Source: JAFGDI01 sp963662515
Lineage (GTDB): Bacteria; Planctomycetota; Phycisphaerae; Sedimentisphaerales; SM23-30
DNA: 64,000 nt
Assembly: GCA_963662515.1 (NCBI GenBank)
Contig: OY759675.1
Span: forward strand, 1,798,001-1,862,000
Direction: 5' to 3'
The notes beneath the pieces are model-generated. The model worked only from the letters and a program-made list of their open reading frames with translations. It was not told the DNA's origin and searched no databases. Positions 45,528 through 54,286 of this stretch are shown here, one piece after another. Numbering within the stretch: the stretch's first letter is position 1; each line of letters begins with the position of its first letter. Both the position numbers and the translations under genes were made by a program.

Positions 45528-46907
45528 TTACATTACTAATTCAAAGCTTTCTTCAGGAGAATCACGGTCTTGGCGGTCCATGATAAGGCTGAGCATTTTC
45601 TCCAGTAATCGCATAGCGCCAGAATATCCTACGGTTGGGAATTGACTGTGTCCTATGCGATCGAGAATAGGGAATCCCATTCTCAGCAATGGTATGTCTT
45701 CATCCCGGCTTATATATTTGCCGTATGTATTGCCAATTAAAAGATCTACTTTTTCCTGTTTAATCCACTGATGCAGCAGGAACATATCGGCATTTGCACC
45801 TTCGCGTATTTTTGCCTCTGGCACTCTGCCTCTCAAAGCCTTTTCTATTCGACTGATAAACTTTTTGCCGGGAGTTCCGGTAACAATATATACAGGTTTC
45901 ATGTCCAGATCCACCAGGAATTCGGTTAGTGAAACCAACTGGTCAGGGTCGCCCCAGAGGGCAACGCGCTTGCCATAGAAATACTGCTGCATATCAGTAA
46001 TAAGGTCCATTAATCGACCTCTTTCATCGTCAAGGCAGTCTGGAACTTCAACACCGGCAGCCTTACGCAAGGTGTCTATAAAACGGTCTGTTGCTCGTAG
46101 GCCTATGGGCAGTTCTAATGCCTCATAGGGCACTTTACATTTAGTGTCAAGCTCTTTGGCTGCTGCCAGACTGGCTGATCTTCCTAGAGCCAGAGTCTGT
46201 TTGCTCTGGCCTGCCATGATCAGCTCCTTTATGGTTGTACCGCCTTTGGGGTAAAATTCAAAATTACCTGTCTGGGGACAATCTAAAACATCAGAAGTGT
46301 CCGGGAACAGAATAATATTTATACCCATTATTGCACATAATCTCTTAATCTCACGCATATCGGAAGGTTCAACCCAACCTGGGATAACATTTATAGTTTC
46401 ATTTTTCTGGCCTGATTCTGCAAAGTAAGAAACCATAGCCTTAACCATATTAGAAAAACCTGTTACATGCGAGCCTACATAGCTGGGAGTGTTACAGTGA
46501 ATAACATACTTTCCATCTGGAACAGATTTTTTGTCGCGAGCTGCGGCAACTATCTGAGGTATATCATCACCAATTGTTTCTGACAGGCATGTAGTATGCA
46601 CAGCGATAATATCAGGCTCATAGATAGAAAAAATATTCTGTATTGCTTGTAATAAGTTGCTTTGACCGCCAAACACAGAAGACCCTTCGGTGAATGAACT
46701 GGTAGCAGCCATTACAGGTTCTTTATAGTGACGAGACAGGGCACTGCGGTGGTATGAGCAACAGCCTTGTGAGCCATGGCTATGCGGCAAGCAGCGATGA
46801 ATACCGAGGGCGGCATACATCGCGCCAATTGGCTGGCAGGTTTTAGCCGGGTTTATAGTCAGGGCTGACCTTTCTTTAACTTCAGGAGTTGTATGTCTTA
46901 AAAGCAT
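45528..46907 (-). CDS. nifK: Nitrogenase MoFe protein beta chain
   Basis: A 459-residue NifK: KTCQPIGAMYAALGI, LPHSHGSQGCCSYHRSALSRHYKEP with the P-cluster Cys, TTCLSETIGDDIPQ, and VGYSGAMRLLEKML near the end. It is the shorter, clostridial/archaeal-type NifK, lacking the long N-terminal extension of proteobacterial forms. With NifD it makes the tetramer that reduces dinitrogen. It lies 127 bases after nifD. Confidence 0.98.
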   Translation of the reverse strand: MLLRHTTPEVKERSALTINPAKTCQPIGAMYAALGIHRCLPHSHGSQGCCSYHRSALSRHYKEPVMAATSSFTEGSSVFGGQSNLLQAIQNIFSIYEPDIIAVHTTCLSETIGDDIPQIVAAARDKKSVPDGKYVIHCNTPSYVGSHVTGFSNMVKAMVSYFAESGQKNETINVIPGWVEPSDMREIKRLCAIMGINIILFPDTSDVLDCPQTGNFEFYPKGGTTIKELIMAGQSKQTLALGRSASLAAAKELDTKCKVPYEALELPIGLRATDRFIDTLRKAAGVEVPDCLDDERGRLMDLITDMQQYFYGKRVALWGDPDQLVSLTEFLVDLDMKPVYIVTGTPGKKFISRIEKALRGRVPEAKIREGANADMFLLHQWIKQEKVDLLIGNTYGKYISRDEDIPLLRMGFPILDRIGHSQFPTVGYSGAMRLLEKMLSLIMDRQDRDSPEESFELVM

Positions 46908-47034
46908 AATAACCTCATTATTCTAAAACAAACCTTCAGGCTTGTTGTTTTTTTGAATTATTGTAACCGTTTTCAATTACATGGATACTGCAGTAAGAGA
47001 CACCGGTATATGTTTTATAATTAAAGTATGTAAA

Positions 47035-48663
47035 TTATCCTGTGACTAATTCAGCTTCCAACAGTGGTTTATTGCAGGTTTTCCAGGGTGCCTTGATGTA
47101 CGACCATATTTGTGTATTGAGCATACGGTCAAGGGTTTTGTAAAAGTTAATTGCCCCCTGAAAACCAGCAAAAGGCCCGCCGTAATCATAGCTGTGTAAT
47201 TGCAGGCAGGGAATGCCGGATTTTTGAATAACAAACTTTTCCTTAATGCCGGCACAAAAAATGTCTGGTTTATATATTTCCAGAAGCATTTCGGTTTCGT
47301 AATGACTGATATCGTCAATTACAAGAGATTTTTCTTCCATTTGCGGCATCATACCTTCATAGCCACGAACTTCCAGGCCTTTATTATTAAGTTCCAGTAA
47401 TTGCTTTTCAGTACGGCGTGCGTTGTATTTTTGAGGATCTTGTTCCACTGTTAATTCTTCAATATTTCGGCTGTCTGCGTCGATCTGTATGTCTGGCAAA
47501 ACTTTGCGGCCTTCATAATCATCGCGATGAGCAAATTCATAGCCTGCTGCAATTGTTTTCATGCCTATTTCAGTAAACAGGTCCTGATAATGATGTGCCC
47601 GGCTGCCTCCAACAAACAACATGGCTGTTTTGCCAGATAGTCTTGCTTTTACTTCTTTACGCACAATTTCCACTTTTGCCATTTCTTCGGCAATAACCTT
47701 TTCTACCTGTGCAGTAAGCTGTGCGTTATCGAAATAAGCAGCAATTTTGCGTAGTGACTTTGCTGTAGAATCTGCACCTATAAAGTTTACTTTTATCCAT
47801 GGTACACCATATTTCTTTTCTATCATATCAGCCACATAATTTATAGATCTGTGACACATTACGCAGTTAAGATCGGCCGTGTGAGCGTTTTCAAACTTGC
47901 CAATAGTGCTGTTACCACTGAAGGTGGCGATATTTTTGATCCCACATCGATCAAAAATATCGTCAAGGACAAAGCCATCTCCGCCGATATTATATTCGCC
48001 CAGTAATCCTATTTTGAATGGATGCGGATCGACGGTGTCATCTTTACCGATAACATGCCTGAATAGCTGATTATTGGCGATATGATGACCTGCTGACTGG
48101 CTTACACCCTTATAACCCTCGCAGCTGAACCCGAATATATTTATACCGAGTTTTTCTTTCATTTCGCGACAGACAGAGTGAACATCGTCACCAATAAGCC
48201 CAACCGGACAGGTCGAGAAAACTGCAATGGCTTTGGGCTTAAAGGTGTCGTATGCTTCCTGGATAGCCTGCTTGAGCTTTTTTTCTCCACCGAATATGAT
48301 TTGATCTTCCTGCATATCAGTTGAGAAGCAATAGGTCATGAAATTATCATCATCTGGTGTTTCAGGACGGGTCTGATTTCTGCGGGTAAGCCAGGAATAA
48401 AAACCACAACCGATCGGGCCATGGGTTATATTTACAATGTCGCGTGTTGGCCCCAGTACCACACCTTTACAACCGGCATATGTGCAACCTCTCTGAGTAA
48501 TTATACCAGGGGTTGTTCTGACATTTGCCATTATTTCCGGCACTTCCTGGTTTTCTCCAACGCTGTTAATTACAATCTGTTGAGACCGTTTACGCGCAAC
48601 CTTTACCGGATACTTATTTATTAACTTGTCTTTTACTTCTGATGGTTCTGGCTTTTCGGCCAT
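47035..48663 (-). CDS. nifD: Nitrogenase MoFe protein alpha chain
   Basis: A 542-residue NifD. P-cluster Cys lie in QRGCTYAGCKG, THGPIGCGFYSW and STCPVGLIGDD; the FeMo-co Cys lies in the VMCHRSINYV region neighbourhood and the FeMo-co His in CLQLHSYDYGGPFAGF. The protein holds an extra segment of about 50 residues near 390-440 (RRTEKQLLELNNKGLEVRG) found in the clostridial/methanogen-type alpha chains. It lies 46 bases after nifI2. Together with NifK it forms the catalytic component. Confidence 0.98.
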   Translation of the reverse strand: MAEKPEPSEVKDKLINKYPVKVARKRSQQIVINSVGENQEVPEIMANVRTTPGIITQRGCTYAGCKGVVLGPTRDIVNITHGPIGCGFYSWLTRRNQTRPETPDDDNFMTYCFSTDMQEDQIIFGGEKKLKQAIQEAYDTFKPKAIAVFSTCPVGLIGDDVHSVCREMKEKLGINIFGFSCEGYKGVSQSAGHHIANNQLFRHVIGKDDTVDPHPFKIGLLGEYNIGGDGFVLDDIFDRCGIKNIATFSGNSTIGKFENAHTADLNCVMCHRSINYVADMIEKKYGVPWIKVNFIGADSTAKSLRKIAAYFDNAQLTAQVEKVIAEEMAKVEIVRKEVKARLSGKTAMLFVGGSRAHHYQDLFTEIGMKTIAAGYEFAHRDDYEGRKVLPDIQIDADSRNIEELTVEQDPQKYNARRTEKQLLELNNKGLEVRGYEGMMPQMEEKSLVIDDISHYETEMLLEIYKPDIFCAGIKEKFVIQKSGIPCLQLHSYDYGGPFAGFQGAINFYKTLDRMLNTQIWSYIKAPWKTCNKPLLEAELVTG

Positions 48664-48709
48664 GATAACACCTCTTTTCTGTTTATTATGTAAACGGATT
48701 ATCGCCTAC

Positions 48710-49102
48710 TTATTTTTTATCAACTATTTCATCCAGGGCCAGGTCACCTGATTCTGCGGTTCTAACCCTGATAGCATCCAGTACTGGCAGCACAAATATC
48801 TTTCCATCACCGGGGTTATTTGTCTGATTAACTTTAATAATTGTTTGTACTATCGATTGAACTTTATCATCAGGTACTATTATTGTCAGTAGTCTTTTCG
48901 GGAAAAGTCTCGGACCTTCGCTTAGCTGATTGATCGCCTCTTCTGCTCCCGATTCTGCACCTTTTAGTAAGAGAGAACTAACTTTTCCTCTTCCGCGACC
49001 GGCTACTTTTCTGGCGGTAAAGGAGTATATCCCTGTTTCAGCCAGTGCCCGCTTAGTCTGGTTTATTTTATTCATGCGAATGATCGCCATTACTTCTTTC
49101 AT
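48710..49102 (-). CDS. nifI2: PII-like nitrogenase switch-off regulator NifI2
   Basis: A 130-residue PII-family protein starting MKEVMAIIRMNKINQTKRAL. The T-loop region GRGRGKVSS and the C-terminal GDGKIFVLPVLDAIRVRTAESGD are typical of NifI2. With NifI1 it forms a complex that binds nitrogenase and blocks it when 2-oxoglutarate is low, as shown in methanogens. It lies between nifI1 and nifD, its usual place. Confidence 0.95.
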   Translation of the reverse strand: MKEVMAIIRMNKINQTKRALAETGIYSFTARKVAGRGRGKVSSLLLKGAESGAEEAINQLSEGPRLFPKRLLTIIVPDDKVQSIVQTIIKVNQTNNPGDGKIFVLPVLDAIRVRTAESGDLALDEIVDKK

Positions 49103-49124
49103 TTTGCACCAACCTTTTAGTGTT

Positions 49125-49451
49125 TTACGCTTCTTTTACCCCTGAACTTACGGTATAAACCTCTTCAACTGGCGAAATAAATATTTTTCCATCGCCAAAG
49201 GCACCTTTTGAGCCGGTTCTTGCTGCTTTAATTATAGTTTCTACTGCAAAAGCCTTTTCACTTTCTGGCACAACGGTTAAGAGCAGTTCTTTGGGTAACT
49301 CATCATAGGTTATTTCACCTATCTTTACGCCTCGCTGTTTACCACGACCATATACATCCATCTTGGTTACTGCAGGATACCCGGCATACATCAGTGCTGA
49401 CATAACTTCGTCAACTTTTTCAGGGCGAACAATTGCGCGGATCATAATCAT
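49125..49451 (-). CDS. nifI1: PII-like nitrogenase switch-off regulator NifI1
   Basis: A 108-residue PII-family protein: MIMIRAIVRPEKVDEVMSAL, T-loop YGRGKQRGVKIGEI, and GDGKIFISPVEEVYTVSSG. AAGGA lies 9 bases before the ATG at 49451. It partners NifI2 in post-translational control of nitrogenase. The start is 56 bases after nifH. Confidence 0.95.
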   Translation of the reverse strand: MIMIRAIVRPEKVDEVMSALMYAGYPAVTKMDVYGRGKQRGVKIGEITYDELPKELLLTVVPESEKAFAVETIIKAARTGSKGAFGDGKIFISPVEEVYTVSSGVKEA

Positions 49452-49507
49452 TTTTTCTTTTCCTTATATTAGCGTTCCAGAACGCATTATGCTGGTCTTT
49501 TTGTTTG

Positions 49508-50326
49508 TTAGTTTAACATTCCATAGTCTAATAATAGCTGTTCGAGTTCATCAATCTGTAGTGGTTTTGGTATAACGAACATCTGGTTATTGTCAATATT
49601 ACGGGCTAGTGTGCGATATTCATCTGCCTGGGGGGCATCTTTATTCCATTCGATAACGGTTTTGCGGTTTATTTCCGCTCTTTGTACATCATTGTCACGC
49701 GGTAGGAAATGAATCATCTGTGTGCCTAGCTTTTCGGCAAACTTTTCAATCATCTCTTTTTCATTATCTACTTTTCTACTATTACAGATCAACCCACCAA
49801 GCCGGACACCTCCAGCCTCAGCGAATTTCATAATACCCTTACAGATGTTATTAGCTGCATACATCGCCATCATTTCGCCGGAACATACAATATATATTTC
49901 TTCGGCCTTACCCTCTCGGATCGGCATGGCGAAACCGCCACAGACTACATCGCCAAGTACATCATAAAAGGCATAGTCCAGTTCTGTCTTATATGCACCC
50001 AACTGTTCAAGCAGATTTATAGAGGTTATAATACCGCGACCGGCACAACCAACACCAGGCTCAGGACCACCTGATTCTACACACATCGTACTACAGAATC
50101 CCGGGCGACGAACATCCTCTAATTCAACATCTTCTCCCTCTTCACGCAGGGTATCAAGTACTGTTTTCTGGGCCAGACCGCCCAGTAATAATCTGGTTGA
50201 GTCAGCTTTGGGGTCACATCCCACAACCATAATCTTCTTTCCCATTTCAGCCAGAGCGGCCACTGTGTTTTGTGTGGTAGTTGACTTGCCTATACCACCT
50301 TTTCCATAGATCGCAATCTTTCTCAT
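49508..50326 (-). CDS. nifH: Nitrogenase iron protein
   Basis: A 272-residue NifH. P-loop YGKGGIGKSTTTQN, switch DPKADSTRLLLGG, Cys ligands in PEPGVGCAGRGIIT and YDVLGDVVCGGFAMPIR. The Arg following CAG, target of ADP-ribosylation in some diazotrophs, is present, although no draT/draG is in view. It passes electrons from ferredoxin or flavodoxin to MoFe protein with ATP hydrolysis and also serves in FeMo-co assembly. It is the first gene of the operon, behind a sigma-54 promoter 69 bases upstream. Confidence 0.99.
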   Translation of the reverse strand: MRKIAIYGKGGIGKSTTTQNTVAALAEMGKKIMVVGCDPKADSTRLLLGGLAQKTVLDTLREEGEDVELEDVRRPGFCSTMCVESGGPEPGVGCAGRGIITSINLLEQLGAYKTELDYAFYDVLGDVVCGGFAMPIREGKAEEIYIVCSGEMMAMYAANNICKGIMKFAEAGGVRLGGLICNSRKVDNEKEMIEKFAEKLGTQMIHFLPRDNDVQRAEINRKTVIEWNKDAPQADEYRTLARNIDNNQMFVIPKPLQIDELEQLLLDYGMLN

Positions 50327-50394
50327 AGTTTACTGTTCCTTATTTGTGAAGTTATTTTGTGCAGTTGTTTTGTTTCAACTCGATATTGACTTAG

Positions 50395-50409
50395 GCAAGG
50401 CATGTGCCA
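50395..50409 (-). promoter_or_regulatory. Sigma-54 (-24/-12) promoter of the nif operon
   Basis: On the minus strand 50409-50395 reads TGGCACATGCCTTGC, a full match to TGGCAC-N5-TTGC. It lies 69 bases before the nifH ATG and agrees with the presence of nifA at 58662. No exact NifA upstream site (TGT-N10-ACA) was found; the closest is a TGT-N11-ACA at 50570-50586. Confidence 0.92.
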
Positions 50410-50514
50410 GAATAACTAAAAACTTTAAAAAAATATTTTTCTTCGTTTTTTGCATTGAAAATGCGGGAATTAAATAAATATGATCAGTCAGGTGGTTTGA
50501 GCGTATTAGAAAAA

Positions 50515-50623
50515 ATGGAAATAATTGTAACTGACAGTGCAGTTTTTAAGTTGCTATTATCTCCTTCTTTGTTATAACTCTATACAAATAAAGGTCTAAT
50601 GTTATAATGGAAATAATTGTAAC
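50515..50623. repeat. 17-bp direct repeat upstream of the nif promoter
   Basis: ATGGAAATAATTGTAAC occurs exactly at 50515-50531 and 50607-50623, 92 bases apart, in the divergent stretch between nifH and the ECF sigma gene. The core ATTGTAAC recurs at 46957-46964 between nifD and nifK. It could be a binding site for a nif or ECF regulator. The rest of 50410-50963 holds no credible gene; a 98-codon frame there has no ribosome site and an odd composition. Confidence 0.7.
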
Positions 50624-50963
50624 AGAATCCGCTTCGGTGAAATAAATGTAAGGCAGTAATTTTTCGGCACAGAGTTTATATGTATCGATTCGAAGGCGGG
50701 GAAAATTATATTACCAGGTTTGGAATTATCATTACACAATTGTTGGTGGTAAAGCCAATTAAAGTCTTTTGTTCAGATATAGTGTTTACTTATTTTATGT
50801 ATTTGCTTATGTTGTTGTTAAGTAAGGCTTTATGTGATTGTGAGGAGAGGAGGGCATATTTTTTTTCGTTGGATTGTTTTTTATTGATAAATATATGTCC
50901 AATTTCGAGAATGAGTGGTAATACACTATGTAAGTTTGATGGTAAATGTAAGTTATATAAAAT

Positions 50964-51512
50964 ATGGAAAATGTAGATACAGAATTTAATAGTAGTGCCC
51001 GAGATTTGGAGTTTTTCCAATTATACATGGATTCGCATAAGAGTCTATATGCATACATTCTGGCGATGGTTCATAATCAGGCAGATGCAAGTGATATATT
51101 GCAGGAGACGGCGACTGTAATGTGGCGAAATTTTGATGAATATGACAGGTCAAAGAAGTTTCAAGCCTGGGGTATAGCTATATCTCGTAATTTGATCAAG
51201 AAGCATTTCCGTACCAGAAGAAATACCAAGATTCAGTTTGATGATGAGCTGATCCAGAAGATAGAGATATTTACAATGGAGGAGATAGCAAATTCGAATA
51301 CAAAGGTGGAGGCATTGAAAGGGTGTTTTGAAATGCTGGGTGATGACAACCAGTTATTATTGCAATTGCGTTACGATAAAGGGATGACAATCAAGTCAAT
51401 TGCAGCAAAGCTAGGCCGTCCGATAGCTGGTTTGTATAAACGGTATTCACGCTTGCACCAGACATTGTTAAGTTGTATTGAAGGTCGGATTGGTAGTGGA
51501 GATGTAATATGA
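50964..51512 (+). CDS. ECF-type RNA polymerase sigma factor
   Basis: A 182-residue protein with region 2 at about 20-85 (LYAYILAMVHNQADASDILQETATVMWRNFDEY, as landmark FDEYDRSKKFQAWGI) and region 4 at about 125-175 (LLLQLRYDKGMTIKSIAAKLGRPIAGLYKRYSRL). This is the planctomycete/verrucomicrobial ECF class usually paired with a FecR-domain anti-sigma protein. The stop overlaps the start of the next gene (ATGA), which is such a protein. It is likely autoregulated and drives the exoprotein genes that follow. Confidence 0.92.
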   Translation: MENVDTEFNSSARDLEFFQLYMDSHKSLYAYILAMVHNQADASDILQETATVMWRNFDEYDRSKKFQAWGIAISRNLIKKHFRTRRNTKIQFDDELIQKIEIFTMEEIANSNTKVEALKGCFEMLGDDNQLLLQLRYDKGMTIKSIAAKLGRPIAGLYKRYSRLHQTLLSCIEGRIGSGDVI

Positions 51513-53212
51513 GTGATTTTGATAAAGACCTACTGGATTTGCTTATTCAGAAAGAATTGGATGGAGTTTTGGCAGATCAGGAATTTGATCAGCTTGAATC
51601 TATACTGAAACACGATGATAGTGCAATAAGATATTATTCAAAGAATATGGTTTTATGCTCTTTATTCCAGGGTTATGACAGCTTGGAATTGTTTTCGACT
51701 ACTGCCAGAGAGAAAACAGAAGAAGTTTTGGATATTAATTCTGTAATGAGATCTATGGCCAAGAATGAACAATTAGCCGAAACCGTGGAGGATGAAAGTA
51801 AAGTTGCAGAAGATTTAAATCTATGCCCAAAAGCGAGCAAAAAAATAAGATTTAAGAAACTGGATAAGTTTAATAAGGTGTTTAATTCAATCGCTGTCCT
51901 GGCTGCGGTATTGATGTTTATGTTCATCGTTTATGCTAATATATATCCGCCCAAATATTCAGTTTCAGTTGCCAGGGTTGTTGATCAGGTCGGAGTCGTC
52001 TGGGATGACAATTCGGCAACAGTTAAAAACAATGACAGGCTTATGACAAATCAGTTGCCTTTTGTGATAAAAGAAGGCGTTTTGGAGATACTATATGATA
52101 ATGGTGTTGATGTTTTCATAGAAGGGCCGGCAGAATTCAGAATAGGTTCCAGAGATATATTTGTAAGCTATGGGCGGGTATTTAGCAAGGTGTCTGAAAA
52201 GGGACTGGGATTTGCCATTGAAAGCCCGTTTGTGCAATTTGTAGATCTTGGTACAGAGTTTGGTGTTGATGTTGAGAGGGGCGGGGTATCGGAATTGCAT
52301 GTGATTGATGGTCAGGTGAGATTTTATGCATCAATTGGCGACGAATGTGTAAGTAAAAAAATAGTGTATGAGCAAAGCGCATTGCGATTCTGTCCAAAAA
52401 GTGGAGTTACTGATTACATTGAATATATGGGCGAAAAATATGCCAGACGGATCAATTCTGAAACAGGAATTGTCTGGAGAGGTCAGCAAAAAGTCGATTT
52501 GGCAGATATTGTAGGTGGTGGAGATGGGTTTGGCACTGGCAGGCTGAATTATGGCATAAACTATCAGGGTGAAACAATAGAGCTTAGACAGCTTGCTGTT
52601 CAGACAAAGATTAAAGAGTTTGTGCAGATATTATCAAATCGATTTGTTGATGGTGTATTTATACCTAATGGTTCGACTTGTATTGATTCGGCAGGTACAG
52701 TATATTCTGGCTTTGAAACAACCAACAACAGATATTATCTTGGCGTACTTAACGGCGCCTGGCATCAGAATAAAGATGAATCGGTACCTCGTCATCTATT
52801 GCGGTTAGGGGGCAAGATATATGGTTCGCACGATAATCCGGCAATTTATATTCATGCCAATCAGGGTATTACCTTTGATCTGGATGCAATCCGGAATTAT
52901 ACTGATATGAAGATTGTGCGATTGATTGCTTACTGTGGTATGTCTGATACATATTTGGATTATGCAACAGAAATGAGGAAGGTCAGGAATCATTACATTG
53001 AAAAACCGCAAGCATCCTTTTATGTAATTATTGATGGCAAGGAAAGAATTGTCAGGAAAGATATAACATATCTTGATGGTGAGATAGCAATAGAAGTAGA
53101 GCTGGGTCAAAACGATCGTTTTCTTACTCTGGCAACTACGCAGGGAAGTGATGGTGGAAATGATGGAGACTGGATATTTTTTGCCGCTCCCAAACTTGAT
53201 TTAGAACAATAA
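51509..53212 (+). CDS. FecR-domain anti-sigma/surface sensor with NPCBM-like C-terminus
   Basis: A 567-residue protein. The N-terminal cytoplasmic part (about 1-125) is acidic and helical; one membrane helix lies at about 130-150 (SIAVLAAVLMFMFIVYANIY). A FecR domain follows at about 165-290 (VFIEGPAEFRI, IESPFVQFVDLGTEFGVDV, VIDGQVRF). The C-terminal 200 residues have an NPCBM/NEW2-like sugar-binding pattern (ITFDLDAIRNY, FYVIIDGKER, RFLTLATTQGSDGGNDGDW). It probably holds the ECF factor and responds to a cell-surface carbohydrate, matching the rhamnosidase downstream. Specific ligand unknown. Confidence 0.85.
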   Translation: MSDFDKDLLDLLIQKELDGVLADQEFDQLESILKHDDSAIRYYSKNMVLCSLFQGYDSLELFSTTAREKTEEVLDINSVMRSMAKNEQLAETVEDESKVAEDLNLCPKASKKIRFKKLDKFNKVFNSIAVLAAVLMFMFIVYANIYPPKYSVSVARVVDQVGVVWDDNSATVKNNDRLMTNQLPFVIKEGVLEILYDNGVDVFIEGPAEFRIGSRDIFVSYGRVFSKVSEKGLGFAIESPFVQFVDLGTEFGVDVERGGVSELHVIDGQVRFYASIGDECVSKKIVYEQSALRFCPKSGVTDYIEYMGEKYARRINSETGIVWRGQQKVDLADIVGGGDGFGTGRLNYGINYQGETIELRQLAVQTKIKEFVQILSNRFVDGVFIPNGSTCIDSAGTVYSGFETTNNRYYLGVLNGAWHQNKDESVPRHLLRLGGKIYGSHDNPAIYIHANQGITFDLDAIRNYTDMKIVRLIAYCGMSDTYLDYATEMRKVRNHYIEKPQASFYVIIDGKERIVRKDITYLDGEIAIEVELGQNDRFLTLATTQGSDGGNDGDWIFFAAPKLDLEQ

Positions 53213-53407
53213 ATTTTTGTCAATGATAGATTATGAAGGGGACCATAGATTGAATAATGAAATAATGGCCTGTCCCACAGCTGATTGTTTCAGTCAGCAG
53301 CTGGCAGTCGGTTTATGTTGCGATTGTTAAGACAATTGATCAAAATTGCTTCAATAAAATGGTTGTTGAAGCCATAAATATCTACTACTTATTTTGGAGG
53401 TCTAATA

Positions 53408-54106
53408 ATGAGAAAAGTTGTGTTAATGTTAGTTGGTTTGATTGCTGCGGTGACTCAGGCGGCAGTTATTGATGATTTTTCTGATGGTGATCTGAGTGAT
53501 TATACGAATACCGTTATTTTGAACAATGGTACAGCCGCTTTAAACGCTTCGGTATGGCAGGTTAATAACGGCTCTCTGGAAATTGTCACATCAGTTTATG
53601 ACGATGTAGAGCAGAGTGCCTTTATAAAAAATGGCTATACGCTTAATATTGGCCAGGAGCTTCGGGTTGATATTAGTCATAATGGCGGTTCTCAGGATAT
53701 TGGCCTTTATGTTGGTATCGAGCCGACAGTGGGTACTCGTAAGAACTATGTAGCGGTTTATTCTCGTGGTTCACAAAATGCTGTATATTCACGCGGTTTC
53801 AATGGAACATCTGAGATGAATCTTAAATCCGCTGCATTAACAGGCGGAAATGGTACATTATTTATAACCCGTGATGGTGCTAATGATTATGAAGCTGGTT
53901 TTTATAATGGAACTGAAAGAGTTGTAATTGCTGATCGTAATGGTCTGGCCTTTGGTGCCGGTGACAGTCTGGTAATAGGATTATATACTGATATTCGGGC
54001 TGCTGGCACGCTTGGCAGTGTTGATAATCTGACAATAGTCCCAGAACCTGCGACTATGGCATTGCTTGGTCTTGGCGGTCTTGTGGCAGTCAGGAAAAGA
54101 AAGTAA
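53408..54106 (+). CDS. PEP-CTERM exoprotein
   Basis: A 232-residue secreted protein: signal peptide (VVLMLVGLIAAVTQAAVI), a beta-rich middle (FSDGDLSDYTNTV to GSVDNLTIV) resembling LamG/concanavalin-like folds, and the PEP-CTERM tail VPEPATMALLGLGGLVAVRKRK. A strong GGAGG site lies close to the ATG. A terminator follows at 54121. It is 195 bases after the FecR-like gene and may be a regulon member. Function unknown. Confidence 0.9.
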   Translation: MRKVVLMLVGLIAAVTQAAVIDDFSDGDLSDYTNTVILNNGTAALNASVWQVNNGSLEIVTSVYDDVEQSAFIKNGYTLNIGQELRVDISHNGGSQDIGLYVGIEPTVGTRKNYVAVYSRGSQNAVYSRGFNGTSEMNLKSAALTGGNGTLFITRDGANDYEAGFYNGTERVVIADRNGLAFGAGDSLVIGLYTDIRAAGTLGSVDNLTIVPEPATMALLGLGGLVAVRKRK

Positions 54107-54120
54107 TATGCAATTTATCG

Positions 54121-54157
54121 CTGTTGTGGGCTATATAGGTCCACAACAGTTTTTTTT
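54121..54157 (+). terminator. Rho-independent terminator after the PEP-CTERM gene
   Basis: A perfect 9-bp stem (CTGTTGTGG at 54121-54129, CCACAACAG at 54141-54149), 11-base loop, then eight Ts. It begins 15 bases after the stop codon. Confidence 0.92.
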
Positions 54158-54286
54158 GAGGGGAAAAATAACAGGGTTGGTTATTACGGCGTAATACCAT
54201 TATCCTGTTTGAATTTTTACGATGGTTCTGCTTGAAGTTTCAGGTATAAGTTATTGAAGTAAAGAGAGAGAAAAGGAAAGTAGAGA

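Noticed and set aside
50570..50586. TGT-N11-ACA as a NifA upstream activating site
   Set aside because: Spacing is one base longer than the TGT-N10-ACA consensus; kept only as a weak lead.
50680..50976. A 98-codon plus-strand frame before the ECF sigma gene
   Set aside because: No ribosome site, unusual Cys/Phe/Leu-rich composition, and it overlaps the start of the sigma gene; probably part of its leader region.
53330..53345. A sigma-54-like box upstream of the PEP-CTERM gene at 53408 (TGGCAG followed by TTGC at 53308-53330)
   Set aside because: The GG and GC pairs are about five bases too far apart.
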